64,000 bases of DNA from Azolla caroliniana (Eukaryota; Polypodiophyta): the NCBI GenBank assembly GCA_043228905.1, contig JBHGNT010000003.1, forward strand, positions 6,944,001 to 7,008,000, read 5' to 3'. Below are positions 21,827-31,677 of the stretch, piece by piece. Below the pieces are notes generated by a model. It saw nothing but the letters and a program-made list of their open reading frames with translations, was not told the origin of the DNA and searched no databases. The first letter of the stretch is position 1, and every line of letters starts with the position of its first letter. The position numbers and the translations under genes were made by a program.

Positions 21827-24296
21827 CCTTCGAGTCGAATAGTCGTGTTCGACTTATACATGATGCCGTAGGCCATTGTCATATTGACATACCGTAATAT
21901 CTACATGAATTGGCTAAGTAGGCCGATTGAATAACTGAGGTCGGGTGGCGTAATGGTTAGATAGATCAAACTAACGATCAAATTTCGATACTGAGTCGGC
22001 TCGTTCTCAGTGGTTCCGGAATTGGCATCAATCTTTAGGTTACGATCGAGAGGAGTAGACACAGGCTTGCACTCGGTCATTACAAACTTGTAGAGTAAGT
22101 TAAGGACGTAGTGCCGTTGCGAGATCATTATCCCGACTGGTGTCCGAATTACTTCAATGCCTAGGATGTAATGGAGTTCGTGCAGGTCTTTCATTTCGAA
22201 TCTGCCGGAGAGAAGTGTTTTGACTTTGTTGATCTCGGCGAGTTCCTTTCCTCCGATAACCAAGTCATCCACGTATAGGATGATGACGATGAGGCTATCC
22301 GACTCATTTCAGACGTACTGAGAAGTATCGGATTTTGACATCTGAAATCTGACTTGATGAAGATACTGCGTAATCTTCGAATGCCAAGCACGCTGTGCTT
22401 GTTTGAGGCCGTAGAGTGGCTTCTTGAGTCGGCATACGGCGTGCAGATGTTTACGCGATCCGAATCCGGGTGGTTGTATCATGTACACCTCTTCTTCTAA
22501 CTCTCCTTGGAGGAAATCATTTTTCACGTCCAGCTAGTGGAGGTGCCATCCCTACGCTGCGGCGAGTGCAATTATTGTTCGTACAGTTGTCATCTTTGCC
22601 ACCGGGGCAAAGGTTTCTTCGTAGTCTAGGCCGTGCATTTGCGCGTAGCCTTTCGCAACGAGTTGTGCTTTGAAGCGATTTATAGATCCGTCAGCATTGT
22701 ATTTTACTTTGTATATCCATCTGCAACCAATCGCTTTCTTGTTCGGGGGGAGAGGAACGAGATCCCATGTCTCGTTTTTGCATAAAGCTTCCATCTCCTC
22801 ATTCATCCCGTCGACCCATCGCGGATCCTTTGCGGCTTCAGAAAGCGTTTCAGGTTCCCGTACTGACGCTACTTTCATCATAAAAGCGTAGTGATACGTC
22901 ATGTACTCATCGTAGCCGTAGTAGTTTACGGGGTTCTTTTCACGTGTGGATCGGCATAACTCTCGATCCGTGGGGAGTATGGCTTTTCTTCGCTCCATCT
23001 ATGCGGATGTCGAGATCTTCAAATTCACTGTGAAGAGAGTGAAGTATCTCGGTCTCTTCCTGATCTTCATATTGCCGCATTTTCGCCTTCCGTTTGCCTA
23101 GCTTCGGACTCGGTCGAGATTTGCTTTCATCGCCTGCCGGCTCTGATGGCGCACTCAGCCATGTCGTAATTGGAGTGTCTTCTAACATTTGTGTGAGCCG
23201 ATCCTCAGCTTTTATTTCTATTTCAGTGTCATCCGCGTCGAGTGGGGTTGGAGTCGAAGTGTTCTCTGGTGCTTACCAGGATGCGTATTCGTCAAAGACT
23301 ACGTCTCGACTTGTTCGAACCTTACGGGTAGATGGGTTGTAGCATTTGTACCCCTTTTGTTCAAGTGAGTATCCTACGAGGATACATTTCTCCAACTTTG
23401 GGTCAAGCTTTTGCCGCTTATCGTCGGGAATATGTACGTAGGCGATAGAATCGAAAATGCGGACATGTGACAAGTTCGGCTTCTTTCCGAAGAACTTCTC
23501 ATGCGGAGTTATATCATGTAGTCTTGAGGTTGTGCACCTGTTCATGAGATATACGGCGGTATTTGCCGCTTCTGCCCAATATGATTTCGGTAGGTTCTTC
23601 TCGTTCATCATGGCTCGTGCGACTTCTACTACATGGCGATTTTTACCCTCTGCTATGCCATTTTGCTGAGGCGTGTGTCGACACGAGAATTCAAGTCAGA
23701 TTCCTTCTTTTCGGAGATACGCCGAAAATTCATACGAAAAATATTCTTTGCCTCCATCTGATCGAAGACAGTGTACATGCCGTCCCGTAGTTTTTTTGAC
23801 TTCAGCTTTGAATGTCTGGAACTGCTTGAACACTTCACTCTTCTGCTTCATCGGATAGATCCAGGTGTTCCTGGAGAAGTCGTTGATGAACGTGACATAG
23901 TATCGGCATCCGCCGAATGTTGTTGTTTGTGCTGGTCCCCACACATCTGAATGTACGACATCCAGGATTCCTTTGCTCACATTCCGCTCTTTAGGCAATG
24001 GGTGACGACTTTGCTTTCCGAACTGACATGCTTCACATACGGCTGTAATCTCCTTTGTCGTGAAGTTCGGGAATCCAATTACGACTCCTTTCGATTGCAT
24101 GTTTTGCAACTTCTGGAGATTAATGTGGCTGATTCTCTTGTGCCACAGTTTTAAGTCAGTTTTGACTTTCTGGCCCTTTGCATACATGGCCGACTTTACC
24201 TCGCTCGATTCGAGGATGAACATACGGCCTTCTCGTCGGCCATGAGCTACGACTTGATCTCCTTTTTCGATGAAGCATCCGACATTATTGAAGCGT
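21827..24296 (-). pseudogene. Copia-2 integrase and reverse-transcriptase portion
   Basis: On the minus strand, from high to low coordinates: GAG-pre-integrase (LWHKRISHINLQ), integrase (VHSDVWGP, RSDGGKEYF, broken after), a variable linker, RT (YKVKYNADGS, FLQGELEEEVYM, YVDDLVIGG) and LHYILGIEVIRTP near 22150. Breaks include a nonsense codon before the YVDD motif (at 22309) and frame changes near 23690 and 23000. It is closely similar in layout to copia-1. Confidence 0.85.
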
Positions 24297-25003
24297 TGTC
24301 GCGTTACTACACGCGTGCGTGTAGAATAAGGCGGGACCACGGGGGTCTTGGACTAGGGAGTAGATGGGAAGACGGGTATGAGCAAAGCGGAAGAGATCAA
24401 CACGGTAGAGAAGGTAGAAAGAGACAAGATTCAAGAAGCTATGTATATTACGGGCATGAAAGCCTCCATGCGATTACAACCGCGACCGCGTGGGCCGAAC
24501 TCAAAACATATGTAGAATGTAAACCCTAATCGGATAAGTAAAGAAAGAAATGAAGAAAACCCTAAAACGAATAGAAACCCTCGACCTAAGTGGTATACCT
24601 CTTCTCACTCAAAATAAGCAACCCTCTCAATGGTGCCCCTTCCTCTCCTTTTATAGCATAAGGAGAGAAAGGCGTTACAAAAAGGAGGGACTAAATATCC
24701 CCTTCATTCAATGGGGGGATATTTGCTTAGATTCTTGGAGGAAGGATTGATGGGGCCTTAACTCCCACTCCTCACACATACTACTATGCCCATTACTCAC
24801 CTCATACTCCTATGTACCTCTCTCTCTCTCATGTGGAAGTGCATATCACATTTATGCTTTAGGAATCTTGTGGTGCATTTCTTACAATTTACATTTGTTC
24901 TTATTAATATTTTACAAATACATCATGTGCGTGTGCAATGTTGCACACCCCGGTTTTGCTCGCTCCGCTCGGTTTCCCCTTACGGACGAAAATCTTCACG
25001 ACA
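24297..25003 (-). repeat. Isolated gypsy-type LTR
   Basis: It starts TGTCGCGTTACTACACGCG and ends TCTTCACGACA, so in its own sense it runs TGTCGTGAAGA...TAACGCGACA like the gypsy-B and gypsy-C LTRs. A minus-strand TATA box (GCTATAAAAGGAGAGG) is near 24650. The left flank is copia-2 and the right flank is unrelated AT-rich DNA. The flanking 4-mers GCGT and TCGT agree in only three positions, so it is not a clean solo LTR. Confidence 0.75.
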
Positions 25004-25836
25004 TCGTACTTATGTTATTCTTTGACTAGCTTGTTGTTTTCCTTTGATGATTGACCTTAGATTTCATACATTTTTTACCCATAATGTATACATCAAGATC
25101 CAAGAGTTGATGATGAAGAAACTTTCCCTGCCAACATGGGAAGAAGTAGAATAGTCATGCCCAATAACATCATCAGATAAGACTTTGGAAGAGTTCTTCA
25201 TAGTATTTAGAGAATGGGTATGTGTGTTTACACTTTTAATGATTTAGTTATCATGGTGTTTTCTTACAAAATCAATAACTACAGAAACCCCCTTGATCAA
25301 AGAAAGTCGGTGACAATAATGACAACATTCCAACTGTGTTTATTACACACTTGGAACGTGCCAAGTACGAAAAGAGAATGAATAAAGGAAAGTAGTTGGA
25401 AGTGCTAGAACATTGGGATACTGTAAAAAGACTTCTGCACAGAGTTGATCCTTTCAAACAATTGTATTATAGTGTGTTTAATGGGGAAGTGGCTAATATG
25501 CTTGACATATTACCAAAGAGGCACTATACATTGCTTATTGCACTAACATACTCTATGGATTCTGAATCACGAGATCCACGTATGATGATGTGCCTTTCAA
25601 GTATCCCTAGATAGAAAAGATGGTAAAAGACTTTGTAGAGTTGACCCTTGCATTGTTATGGAGGATCATAATATGGCATAGCATGGGTCAATCATTATCA
25701 GTCACTACTGCTTTGAAGTCGCGATTTCATGCAATAGAACATATGCATTGGTAAGGTACAAGTTGTTTTTTTGACAATACACTACTAAAAATGTTGTTTT
25801 AATATGTTGCAAAATCTATTTTTAACACTATTGTAT
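25004..25836. other. AT-rich stretch with no recognised gene
   Basis: A plus-strand frame at 25396-25614 looks coding-like (LEHWDTVKRLLHRVDPFK) but matches no family I know and is short. It could be a decayed coding relic. No copia or gypsy motif is visible. Confidence 0.4.
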
Positions 25837-26079
25837 TGTGAAATGCTCTCAAGAATAGCCTTCCTTTCATTATGTCTCAAGTTACATTTTATAGACTCTC
25901 TCTTAGCGTGGAGGGTGTTCTCCCGCTCCAATTAGCTCTACTAATTATGGGGCTTGGTGGGGGCCTAGTTTGGGTGTGGTGCATGAGGCTTGGTAGGGGC
26001 CTAATTTGGGTGTGGTCTATGTGTGGTGCATGGGGCTTGGTAGGGGCCTAATCTAGGTGTGGTCCATGTGACCACCACA
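25837..26079 (-). repeat. Gypsy-1 3' LTR
   Basis: 243 bp, TGTGAAATGC...ACCACCACA. It contains a threefold internal repeat of GGCTTGG(T)(A/G)GGGGCCTA. Confidence 0.93.
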
Positions 26080-26101
26080 ATTCCCCCTTGTAAAAAAAAA
26101 G

Positions 26102-29086
26102 TTATTGTGCAGTCGAAGCGCGACGAGGCGTGGACGACGGTTCCAGACGGGGGGATGACACGGGCGTGGGCGTAGGCATGAGTGTGGGCGGGGGCGGTGG
26201 TAGTTGATGGAAGGGCTTCATGCGAGACTGGTGAGTAAAGGTAGAGCGGTTGTTGGAGGCGCGGCGGAGCAAGTATGTAGTGTCGCGTATCTGCTTTTGA
26301 ACTTCGAAGGGACCGATCCATCGGTGCATGAGCGATTCGCTGAGACCGCGACGACGGATGGGGAAGTAGACGAGGACTTTGTCACCGACGTGGTATTGAT
26401 GGTCGACACGGCCTATATCGTGTTGTCGTTTTTGGCGTAGTTGTGCCTGGTGCAGGTTGCTCGTGATGGCTTTGCGGAGGAGGGGCTGGAGTTGTTGTAG
26501 GTGGGACCACCAAGACACTGCGTCAGCGTGGAGTCGTGTGGTTGGTTGCGGGACTGCCACTTCTGGGGGTAAGCGCGGGTCCCTTCCGTAAAGGGCCCGA
26601 AATGGGCTAATGCGGGTAGAGGCTTGCACAGTTGTGTTGTAGGCATGCGTAACGAAGGGCAAGATTAGGTCCCAGGTTGAGTGCAGCGGATCGATGTAGG
26701 CTGAGATTTGTTGTTTTAAGGTTCGATTGAGGCGCTCCGTCAACCCATTCGTTTGCGGATGGTAGGGTGACGTGAATAACTGTTGGATTCCTAGTTGTGT
26801 TGAAACGAGGCGTAGGAGCTCACCGTTGAACTGGGGTCCTCGATCGGACAAGATTTGGAGTGGGCAACCGTGGGGGAAGATGATTTTCTCCAATAGTTTG
26901 GAGGCGATGGTCATAGCCTTTGCATCTGGGATAGCGGCCGTCTCAGCCCAACGCGTCAAGTACTTGGTGATGACGAGGATGAATTTGTTCCCTCCTTGTG
27001 ACTCGGGAAAGGGGCCCATAATGTCCCATCCGACGATTTCAAATGGAGCTTGAACTTGTATCGGATGTAAGAGGCCTTGAGCCACTTGAGGTGATTTGAT
27101 GGCCTGACATAAGTTGCATGCTTTGATGTAGGAGGCGACCTCGTGGCGTAGCCCAGGCCAATAGAATTTGCGACGAATTTTGTTGAGCACCTTATGAAAA
27201 CCCAAGTGGCCGGACAACGGGTGATCGTGGAAGAAACGAAGGTAAGACTGGCGTAGTTGCTCAGGCACGTAGACTCGGGGTTCTTTGCCTACTTGACAAA
27301 AAAGTAGGACATTATCCTGGATCATGAATTGCTTGGTGAGAGATGATGTCGGTTCAGCTCGTAGGTGGTGGCAGATATCTTGGATTTGTTTGTCGTGTTG
27401 TTGCATGTTGGCCATTTGGGACGAGGATATGGGGAAATCGATTGTGTTGGAGGTGATCTGGTTCGCCTGAAAGGATATGCGGGATAATCCATCGGCGACG
27501 ATGTTTTGTGGACCATGGCGATAGCGCAGAGTGAATGTGTAATCTTGTAGCGCCAAAACCCAACGAAGTAAGCGGCCGGGTGGATGAGCCTTCTTTATGA
27601 GGGAGAGCAATGGCTGATGGTCGGTTTCGACTGATGTATTTGATCCGTGAAGGTATGGGTGGAAACGATGGAATGCCCAGACGATGGCGAGGAACTCTTT
27701 TTCAGTTGTCGAGTAATTTTGTTCGGCTTTGGTAAGTGACCGACTGATGTAGGCAATCGGGCGGAGTTGGTCGTTGTCGTCGGATTGGAGCAGGACCGCA
27801 CCAAGGCCGACATTGGAGGCATCCGTCTGCAGATGGAAAGGCTTCGTGAAATCAGGGTGGGCCAGGAGGTCAGAGGCTTGGAGTGTTCTCTTGAGCTGCA
27901 GGAAACTGGATTCGCAGGCTTCGGTCCACAGGAAGGGTGCGTCTTTTTGTAGGAGCGCGCGTAGTGGGGCTGACAGGTCGGCTAGCCGTGGGATGAAACG
28001 AAGAGAGAACGTGAGGAGGCCGAGGAAGCGTTGAAGCTGCTTGATTGTGGTGGGGCGTGGGAATTTTTGGACTGCTTCTGTCTTCTCCGGGTCCATTTGT
28101 ATTCCGTCGGAGGAGATGACGTACCCAAGGAAGCGGAGGCACGTACTACCCCATCGGCACTTCTTCCATTGCAGCTGCAATCGATAGCGTTGAACACAAG
28201 TTAGGACCTCCCGAAGGACTTGAAGGTGTTCTGCCCAAGTGCTTGTATGTACCAGAATATCGTCTAGATAGACGATGACGACACGGCGGGTGATGAGATC
28301 ATCGAAGATGGCATTAGCCATTCGCTGGAATGTGCTCCCCGCATCAGATAGGCCAAAGGGCATCCGTGTGAACTGAAAAATGCCTTTCCTAGTGCAGAAT
28401 GCAGTTTTGTGGGCATCGTGAGGATTCATCGGGATTTGCCAATATCCCGAGGCTAGATCGAGGGAGGTGAAGTACTTTGATTTGCCAAGCTGGTCGAGGA
28501 GGTCATCGATACGAGGGAGAGGGTATCGGTCATGGGTGGTGACATGGTTCAGTTGTCGGAAGTCGACACAAAAGCGGTAAGAACCATCCCCTTTCTTTAC
28601 CATGTGTGGCTCCGAGATCCACTCGCTCTTGGAAGGTGTGATAATCCCTTGTTGGAGCATAGTTTTGACGGCGTTGTCGATGCGCTCGTGGTCGAGAGGC
28701 GAGCGACGTCGGGGAGCTGTGTTGATGGGGCGGGCGTTGCCTGTAGGAATCGTGTGGTGAATCAGAAAACGGACCGAGGGAAGTTTTACAGGTGGTGTAG
28801 ACAACGAGGGAAAGGTGGCGAGGAGCCGTCTGATGTCGTTGATGCGCTCCGCCGGTGATATCAGGTACTGTGTGTTGCTTATGTGGGTGGTATCCCGCGG
28901 AGTAGTGAAGAGCGCGATCGGAATGTGATTTGGGAGGATGAGCTGTTGTGTGGAGAAATCGAAACAGGCTCGACTATGGAGGAACCAATCACATCCCAAG
29001 GTGATTGGGAACAACTGGTGCGGGAGGACGTAGAAACGATGGTGGATCTGGGCAGAACTAATGGTGAGCATGCACCTGACTTGCGT
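26102..29086 (-). CDS. Gypsy-1 pol (end of protease, RT, RNase H, integrase)
   Basis: About 994 residues remain open downstream of the inserted solo LTR. Order: protease tail (TLGCDWFL); reverse transcriptase with YRFCVDFRQLN, MPFGLSDA and YLDD near 28260; RNase H TDASNVGLGAVL and SVETDHQPL; integrase zinc motif (H-H-C-C around HLGFHKV and CNLCQAIK); core motifs DIMGPF, SDRGPQF and TNGLTERLN; and a GPF module (HRWIGPFEVQ). There is no chromodomain after the GPF module; the protein ends in a Pro-rich tail. The frame continued from the protease before the insertion (HSHTQVRC when rejoined across the TSD). Confidence 0.93.
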   Translation of the reverse strand, partial: TQVRCMLTISSAQIHHRFYVLPHQLFPITLGCDWFLHSRACFDFSTQQLILPNHIPIALFTTPRDTTHISNTQYLISPAERINDIRRLLATFPSLSTPPVKLPSVRFLIHHTIPTGNARPINTAPRRRSPLDHERIDNAVKTMLQQGIITPSKSEWISEPHMVKKGDGSYRFCVDFRQLNHVTTHDRYPLPRIDDLLDQLGKSKYFTSLDLASGYWQIPMNPHDAHKTAFCTRKGIFQFTRMPFGLSDAGSTFQRMANAIFDDLITRRVVIVYLDDILVHTSTWAEHLQVLREVLTCVQRYRLQLQWKKCRWGSTCLRFLGYVISSDGIQMDPEKTEAVQKFPRPTTIKQLQRFLGLLTFSLRFIPRLADLSAPLRALLQKDAPFLWTEACESSFLQLKRTLQASDLLAHPDFTKPFHLQTDASNVGLGAVLLQSDDNDQLRPIAYISRSLTKAEQNYSTTEKEFLAIVWAFHRFHPYLHGSNTSVETDHQPLLSLIKKAHPPGRLLRWVLALQDYTFTLRYRHGPQNIVADGLSRISFQANQITSNTIDFPISSSQMANMQQHDKQIQDICHHLRAEPTSSLTKQFMIQDNVLLFCQVGKEPRVYVPEQLRQSYLRFFHDHPLSGHLGFHKVLNKIRRKFYWPGLRHEVASYIKACNLCQAIKSPQVAQGLLHPIQVQAPFEIVGWDIMGPFPESQGGNKFILVITKYLTRWAETAAIPDAKAMTIASKLLEKIIFPHGCPLQILSDRGPQFNGELLRLVSTQLGIQQLFTSPYHPQTNGLTERLNRTLKQQISAYIDPLHSTWDLILPFVTHAYNTTVQASTRISPFRALYGRDPRLPPEVAVPQPTTRLHADAVSWWSHLQQLQPLLRKAITSNLHQAQLRQKRQHDIGRVDHQYHVGDKVLVYFPIRRRGLSESLMHRWIGPFEVQKQIRDTTYLLRRASNNRSTFTHQSRMKPFHQLPPPPPTLMPTPTPVSSPRLEPSSTPRRASTAQ

Positions 29087-29454
29087 TGTCGTGAAGATTT
29101 TCGGCAATAGTGTGAAAATCCCATAAAACGTACAAAATCGAGTATGAATCATGTAATACAATAATTGTGAAGATAACATTTTTAATATCTAAGTACAAAA
29201 TGATGGAGGTTTCGAATGCACTTTATTACACGAGAAATGGACAACTAAATGTCAAGATATGAGGGTATAAAGTTTGTGAAAAGAAAAGAGAAAATTGTGA
29301 GATATCCCACATAGGCACGACAAATACGGCTCTCATCATATATAAGGTGGAGCAAAAGATATTATCTTTGTGTCTATGTGTGGAGCATAGAGAGTTCAAG
29401 GTAGCTTGAACTTAGAGTGGAGGTGGCTAGCTACTCGAAAAGGGTTTTGGCCAA

Positions 29455-29600
29455 CCAAAACCGGACCGGCGATGGAGCCGGTGATCCGACGGCATCCGAC
29501 CGCAATCCGGCGGCGGCATGCGGCACCGGTATCCGGCGTCGGCGTCGGTATCCGGCACCGGCATCCGGCGGCGGCACCGGTATCCGGCGAACCGGGGACT
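29455..29600. repeat. GC-rich CCGG-type minisatellite in the solo LTR
   Basis: Words such as GGTATCCGGC, GGCATCCGGC and GGCGGCACC recur at short irregular spacing, making a sharp GC island in an AT-rich LTR. Confidence 0.7.
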
Positions 29601-29643
29601 AGATAAAATAAATATATAAAAATATATACATATACAAGGAGGG

Positions 29644-29712
29644 CAAGTATGGATTCGAACCTTGCACCTCCAAGTTAGGAGTCAAATGGCTTACCATTAA
29701 GCCATAGTATTT
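29644..29712 (-). other. tRNA-like sequence inside the solo LTR, antisense to it
   Basis: The minus strand has TGGCTTAATGG, close to the A-box consensus and part of a perfect D-stem GGCTT/AAGCC. About 32 bp later comes GGTTCGAATCC, an exact B box. A four-pair anticodon-like stem CTCC/GGAG lies between. The acceptor stem and CCA context are absent, so it is probably a Pol III promoter relic or a tRNA mimic, not a tRNA gene. Confidence 0.65.
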
Positions 29713-30104
29713 AGTTGAAATTATATTTCTATCATTGTAGTTTTACATGTAAATTCTCATCCATGAGTGCTAAAATGAGTGACATGGTTAGCATGCACCA
29801 CATGTAATACTTAAGCGCCAAATGGCAAACATGCAATTTACGCATGTCTTGTACCCTCACATGCATCATATGCATGAGAGCATCTATAAAAGAGGGAAGG
29901 GGGAGGAGAAAAACATGGTTTTTTTTATGAAAATTAAGAAGAAGAAATTCGTTATCAAATCAATCGTGTAATCTCATCTTCTCTCTTTCCCAATCTATCT
30001 TAAGTACTTTCTCGCCAAAGCTTGTATCGACTCTAAATCCTTCTGGTCCAGAACCCCGGCGGTTCCGCCTCACGATCCGCGCGTAGTGACGGATCTTCAC
30101 GACA

Positions 30105-30408
30105 GCGTATGTGAGTGGTACACCCGTTGTTGGTCGCCGAAGAGGATTTTAATGGGCAGTGCGTGGCTCGTGGGAAGTTGTAATTGGGTGACTAAATCTG
30201 CGCTGATGGAAGAGATGCTGCTGCCGGAGTCGAGGAGAACCTCTTGGGTCGTGTGCTGGAGGCGGGCGATTGTGGTACAAACGGGCGAAGTTGATGAAGT
30301 GGAGGCGTGGACGTGCGGGGGTGGCTTGATCGTGGGAGAAACGGGAGAAGTTGAGGACGTGGAGACGTGGACGTGCGGGGGCGGCTCTCCCTGCGGCACC
30401 CCGCGCAT
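30105..30408 (-). CDS. Gypsy-1 protease, N-terminal part
   Basis: The frame begins at the ATG that overlaps the gag stop (TAATG) and carries LLDSGSSISSISADLVTQL, with the aspartic-protease DSG motif. A duplicated Pro/Thr/Ser linker (PPHVH(V/A)STSSTSPV) precedes it. The solo LTR interrupts the domain after HSHT; the rest continues at 29086. Confidence 0.85.
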
Positions 30409-31358
30409 TAGTTTTCCGGGAGCTCAGAGAGGGAGGCAGCGTCAGCTAATTGGACGTTCTGCTTCTGTTGGTGATTCTGCCACTTTCGGCAGTGACGCCG
30501 AATGTGGCCATAGTTGTTGCAGTAGAAACATTTGGGGCGTCCCTGGCTGTCTCGTTCGGGCAATGCACGCTTGGCACGTAATTGCGTGTTCTGGATGTCG
30601 ATGTCCATGGGAGTGACGGCTGGTATAGTGTTTGTATGATCATGACTGAGATTACCTGGTGTGTGCATGTCGTGCGCGTCTGCAGCTTCGATGCGTTGGG
30701 CAGTGAGGATGGCTTCGTGTAGTGTCGTCGGGCCTTGATCGCGTACACGACGGCGGAGGTCATGTCGTATACACGGCCAGAAAAAAAACAACTTCATGTC
30801 CTCCGACATGTTGGCGTCAGCCCGGCGTAGGATCTGCACAAAACGAACCGCGAACTGGGTGATGGGTTCGCGTGGTTGTTGGGTAATTGACTCAAGTTGT
30901 TGTAGGGCTGTCTGGCGGGAGTCTTGATGAGCAAAATTCCGAATCATGGCTGCCCGTAACAGATCCCAGTCGTTGCGTGTCTCTTCGGGTTGTTGTACAA
31001 GCCATGTTGCCGCGATATTCTCGAGGAGTGTCTTCATCTCCATTGCCTTCCGAGGGTGTGGCCACTGGTGGTAACTGGCCACCATTTCGAAATGATCCAG
31101 CCAAGAGAGGACGTCTTCCGATGGTAGGCCGGAGAACGGTTTTGGGTGAACTCGAGAGTCCAGGAGATTTTGTTGTGGCTCGGATCGTGCTGAAAGAAAG
31201 GACAACATGGCTTGGTTAGTATGGTTAACTTGTAAAATGATGTTGGACAGAGCTTGAACCAGTTGGTCGATTGGCGATGTGGGCTGGTGTCCTTGATTGT
31301 GTTGTAGGAATTCCGGATTCATCGAGTTTGTGTTGCCGTCGTTGTTGTCGTGTTGCAT
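30408..31358 (-). CDS. Gypsy-1 gag
   Basis: 316 residues from MQHDNNDGN; an upstream in-frame extension enters the LTR and is not chosen. A retrotransposon-gag domain (HPKPFSGLPSEDVLSWLDHF) lies near residue 100 and a zinc knuckle CFYCNNYGHIRRHC at about 277-290. The stop codon overlaps the next ATG as TAATG, placing protease and pol in the -1 frame. Gag packages the element RNA into virus-like particles. Confidence 0.92.
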   Translation of the reverse strand: MQHDNNDGNTNSMNPEFLQHNQGHQPTSPIDQLVQALSNIILQVNHTNQAMLSFLSARSEPQQNLLDSRVHPKPFSGLPSEDVLSWLDHFEMVASYHQWPHPRKAMEMKTLLENIAATWLVQQPEETRNDWDLLRAAMIRNFAHQDSRQTALQQLESITQQPREPITQFAVRFVQILRRADANMSEDMKLFFFWPCIRHDLRRRVRDQGPTTLHEAILTAQRIEAADAHDMHTPGNLSHDHTNTIPAVTPMDIDIQNTQLRAKRALPERDSQGRPKCFYCNNYGHIRRHCRKWQNHQQKQNVQLADAASLSELPEN

Positions 31359-31434
31359 CGTGGCGGGCGTTGTTGGGGTCGTGAGTTGGGGTGGCTTGGC
31401 CCGTCTTCTCCACCAAGATGTGAAATGCTCAAGA

Positions 31435-31677
31435 TGTGAAATGCTCTCAAGAATAGCCTTCCTTTCATTATGTCTCAAGTTACATTTTATAGACTCTCTC
31501 TTAGCGTGGAGGGTGTTCTCCCGCTCCAATTAGCTCTACTAATTATGGGGCTTGGTGGGGGCCTAGTTTGGGTGTGGTGCATGAGGCTTGGTAGGGGCCT
31601 AATTTGGGTGTGGTCTATGTGTGGTGCATGGGGCTTGGTAGGGGCCTAATCTAGGTGTGGTCCATGTGACCACCACA
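31435..31677 (-). repeat. Gypsy-1 5' LTR
   Basis: 243 bp, same ends as 25837-26079. Immediately inside it, at about 31419-31434, a near-copy of the last 16 bases of the LTR (TCTTGAGCATTTCACA, sense) is repeated before the internal region. Confidence 0.93.

Larger units (their letters stand above)
15588..24296 (-). mobile_element. Copia-2, old Ty1/copia element split by copia-4 and 5'-truncated
   Basis: The 3' LTR, polypurine tract, RNase H, RT and integrase are present on the minus strand. The element is interrupted at 16475-21826 by copia-4, whose TSD CCTTC joins the two halves within the RNase H sequence EGYTDTDWAG. The gag end is missing: at 24297 the sequence changes abruptly to a gypsy-type LTR, and copia-2 does not resume beyond it. 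Confidence 0.85.
29087..30104 (+). mobile_element. Solo LTR (gypsy family) inserted in the gypsy-1 protease
   Basis: It is bounded by a perfect 12-bp inverted terminus (TGTCGTGAAGAT and ATCTTCACGACA) and a 4-bp TSD GCGT (29083-29086, 30105-30108). A plus-strand TATA box (CTATAAAAGAGGG) lies near 29882-29896. A GC-rich CATCCGGC-type repeat occupies about 29455-29600, and a tRNA-like sequence lies at 29644-29712. No coding region is seen. Confidence 0.85.
25837..31677 (-). mobile_element. Gypsy-1, Ty3/gypsy element with short LTRs
   Basis: Two 243-bp LTRs (25837-26079 and 31435-31677) bound gag, protease, RT-RNase H and integrase in Ty3/gypsy order. The 4-bp flanks GTAT (25833-25836 and 31678-31681) are the likely TSD. 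The polypurine tract ACAAGGGGGAAT adjoins the 3' LTR. The only obvious lesion is a 1018-bp solo LTR (29087-30104) inside the protease coding region; all other frames are open. Confidence 0.93.

Noticed and set aside
29644-29712. Functional tRNA gene
   Set aside because: A and B boxes fit, but no acceptor stem or proper seven-base anticodon loop can be drawn; kept only as tRNA-like.
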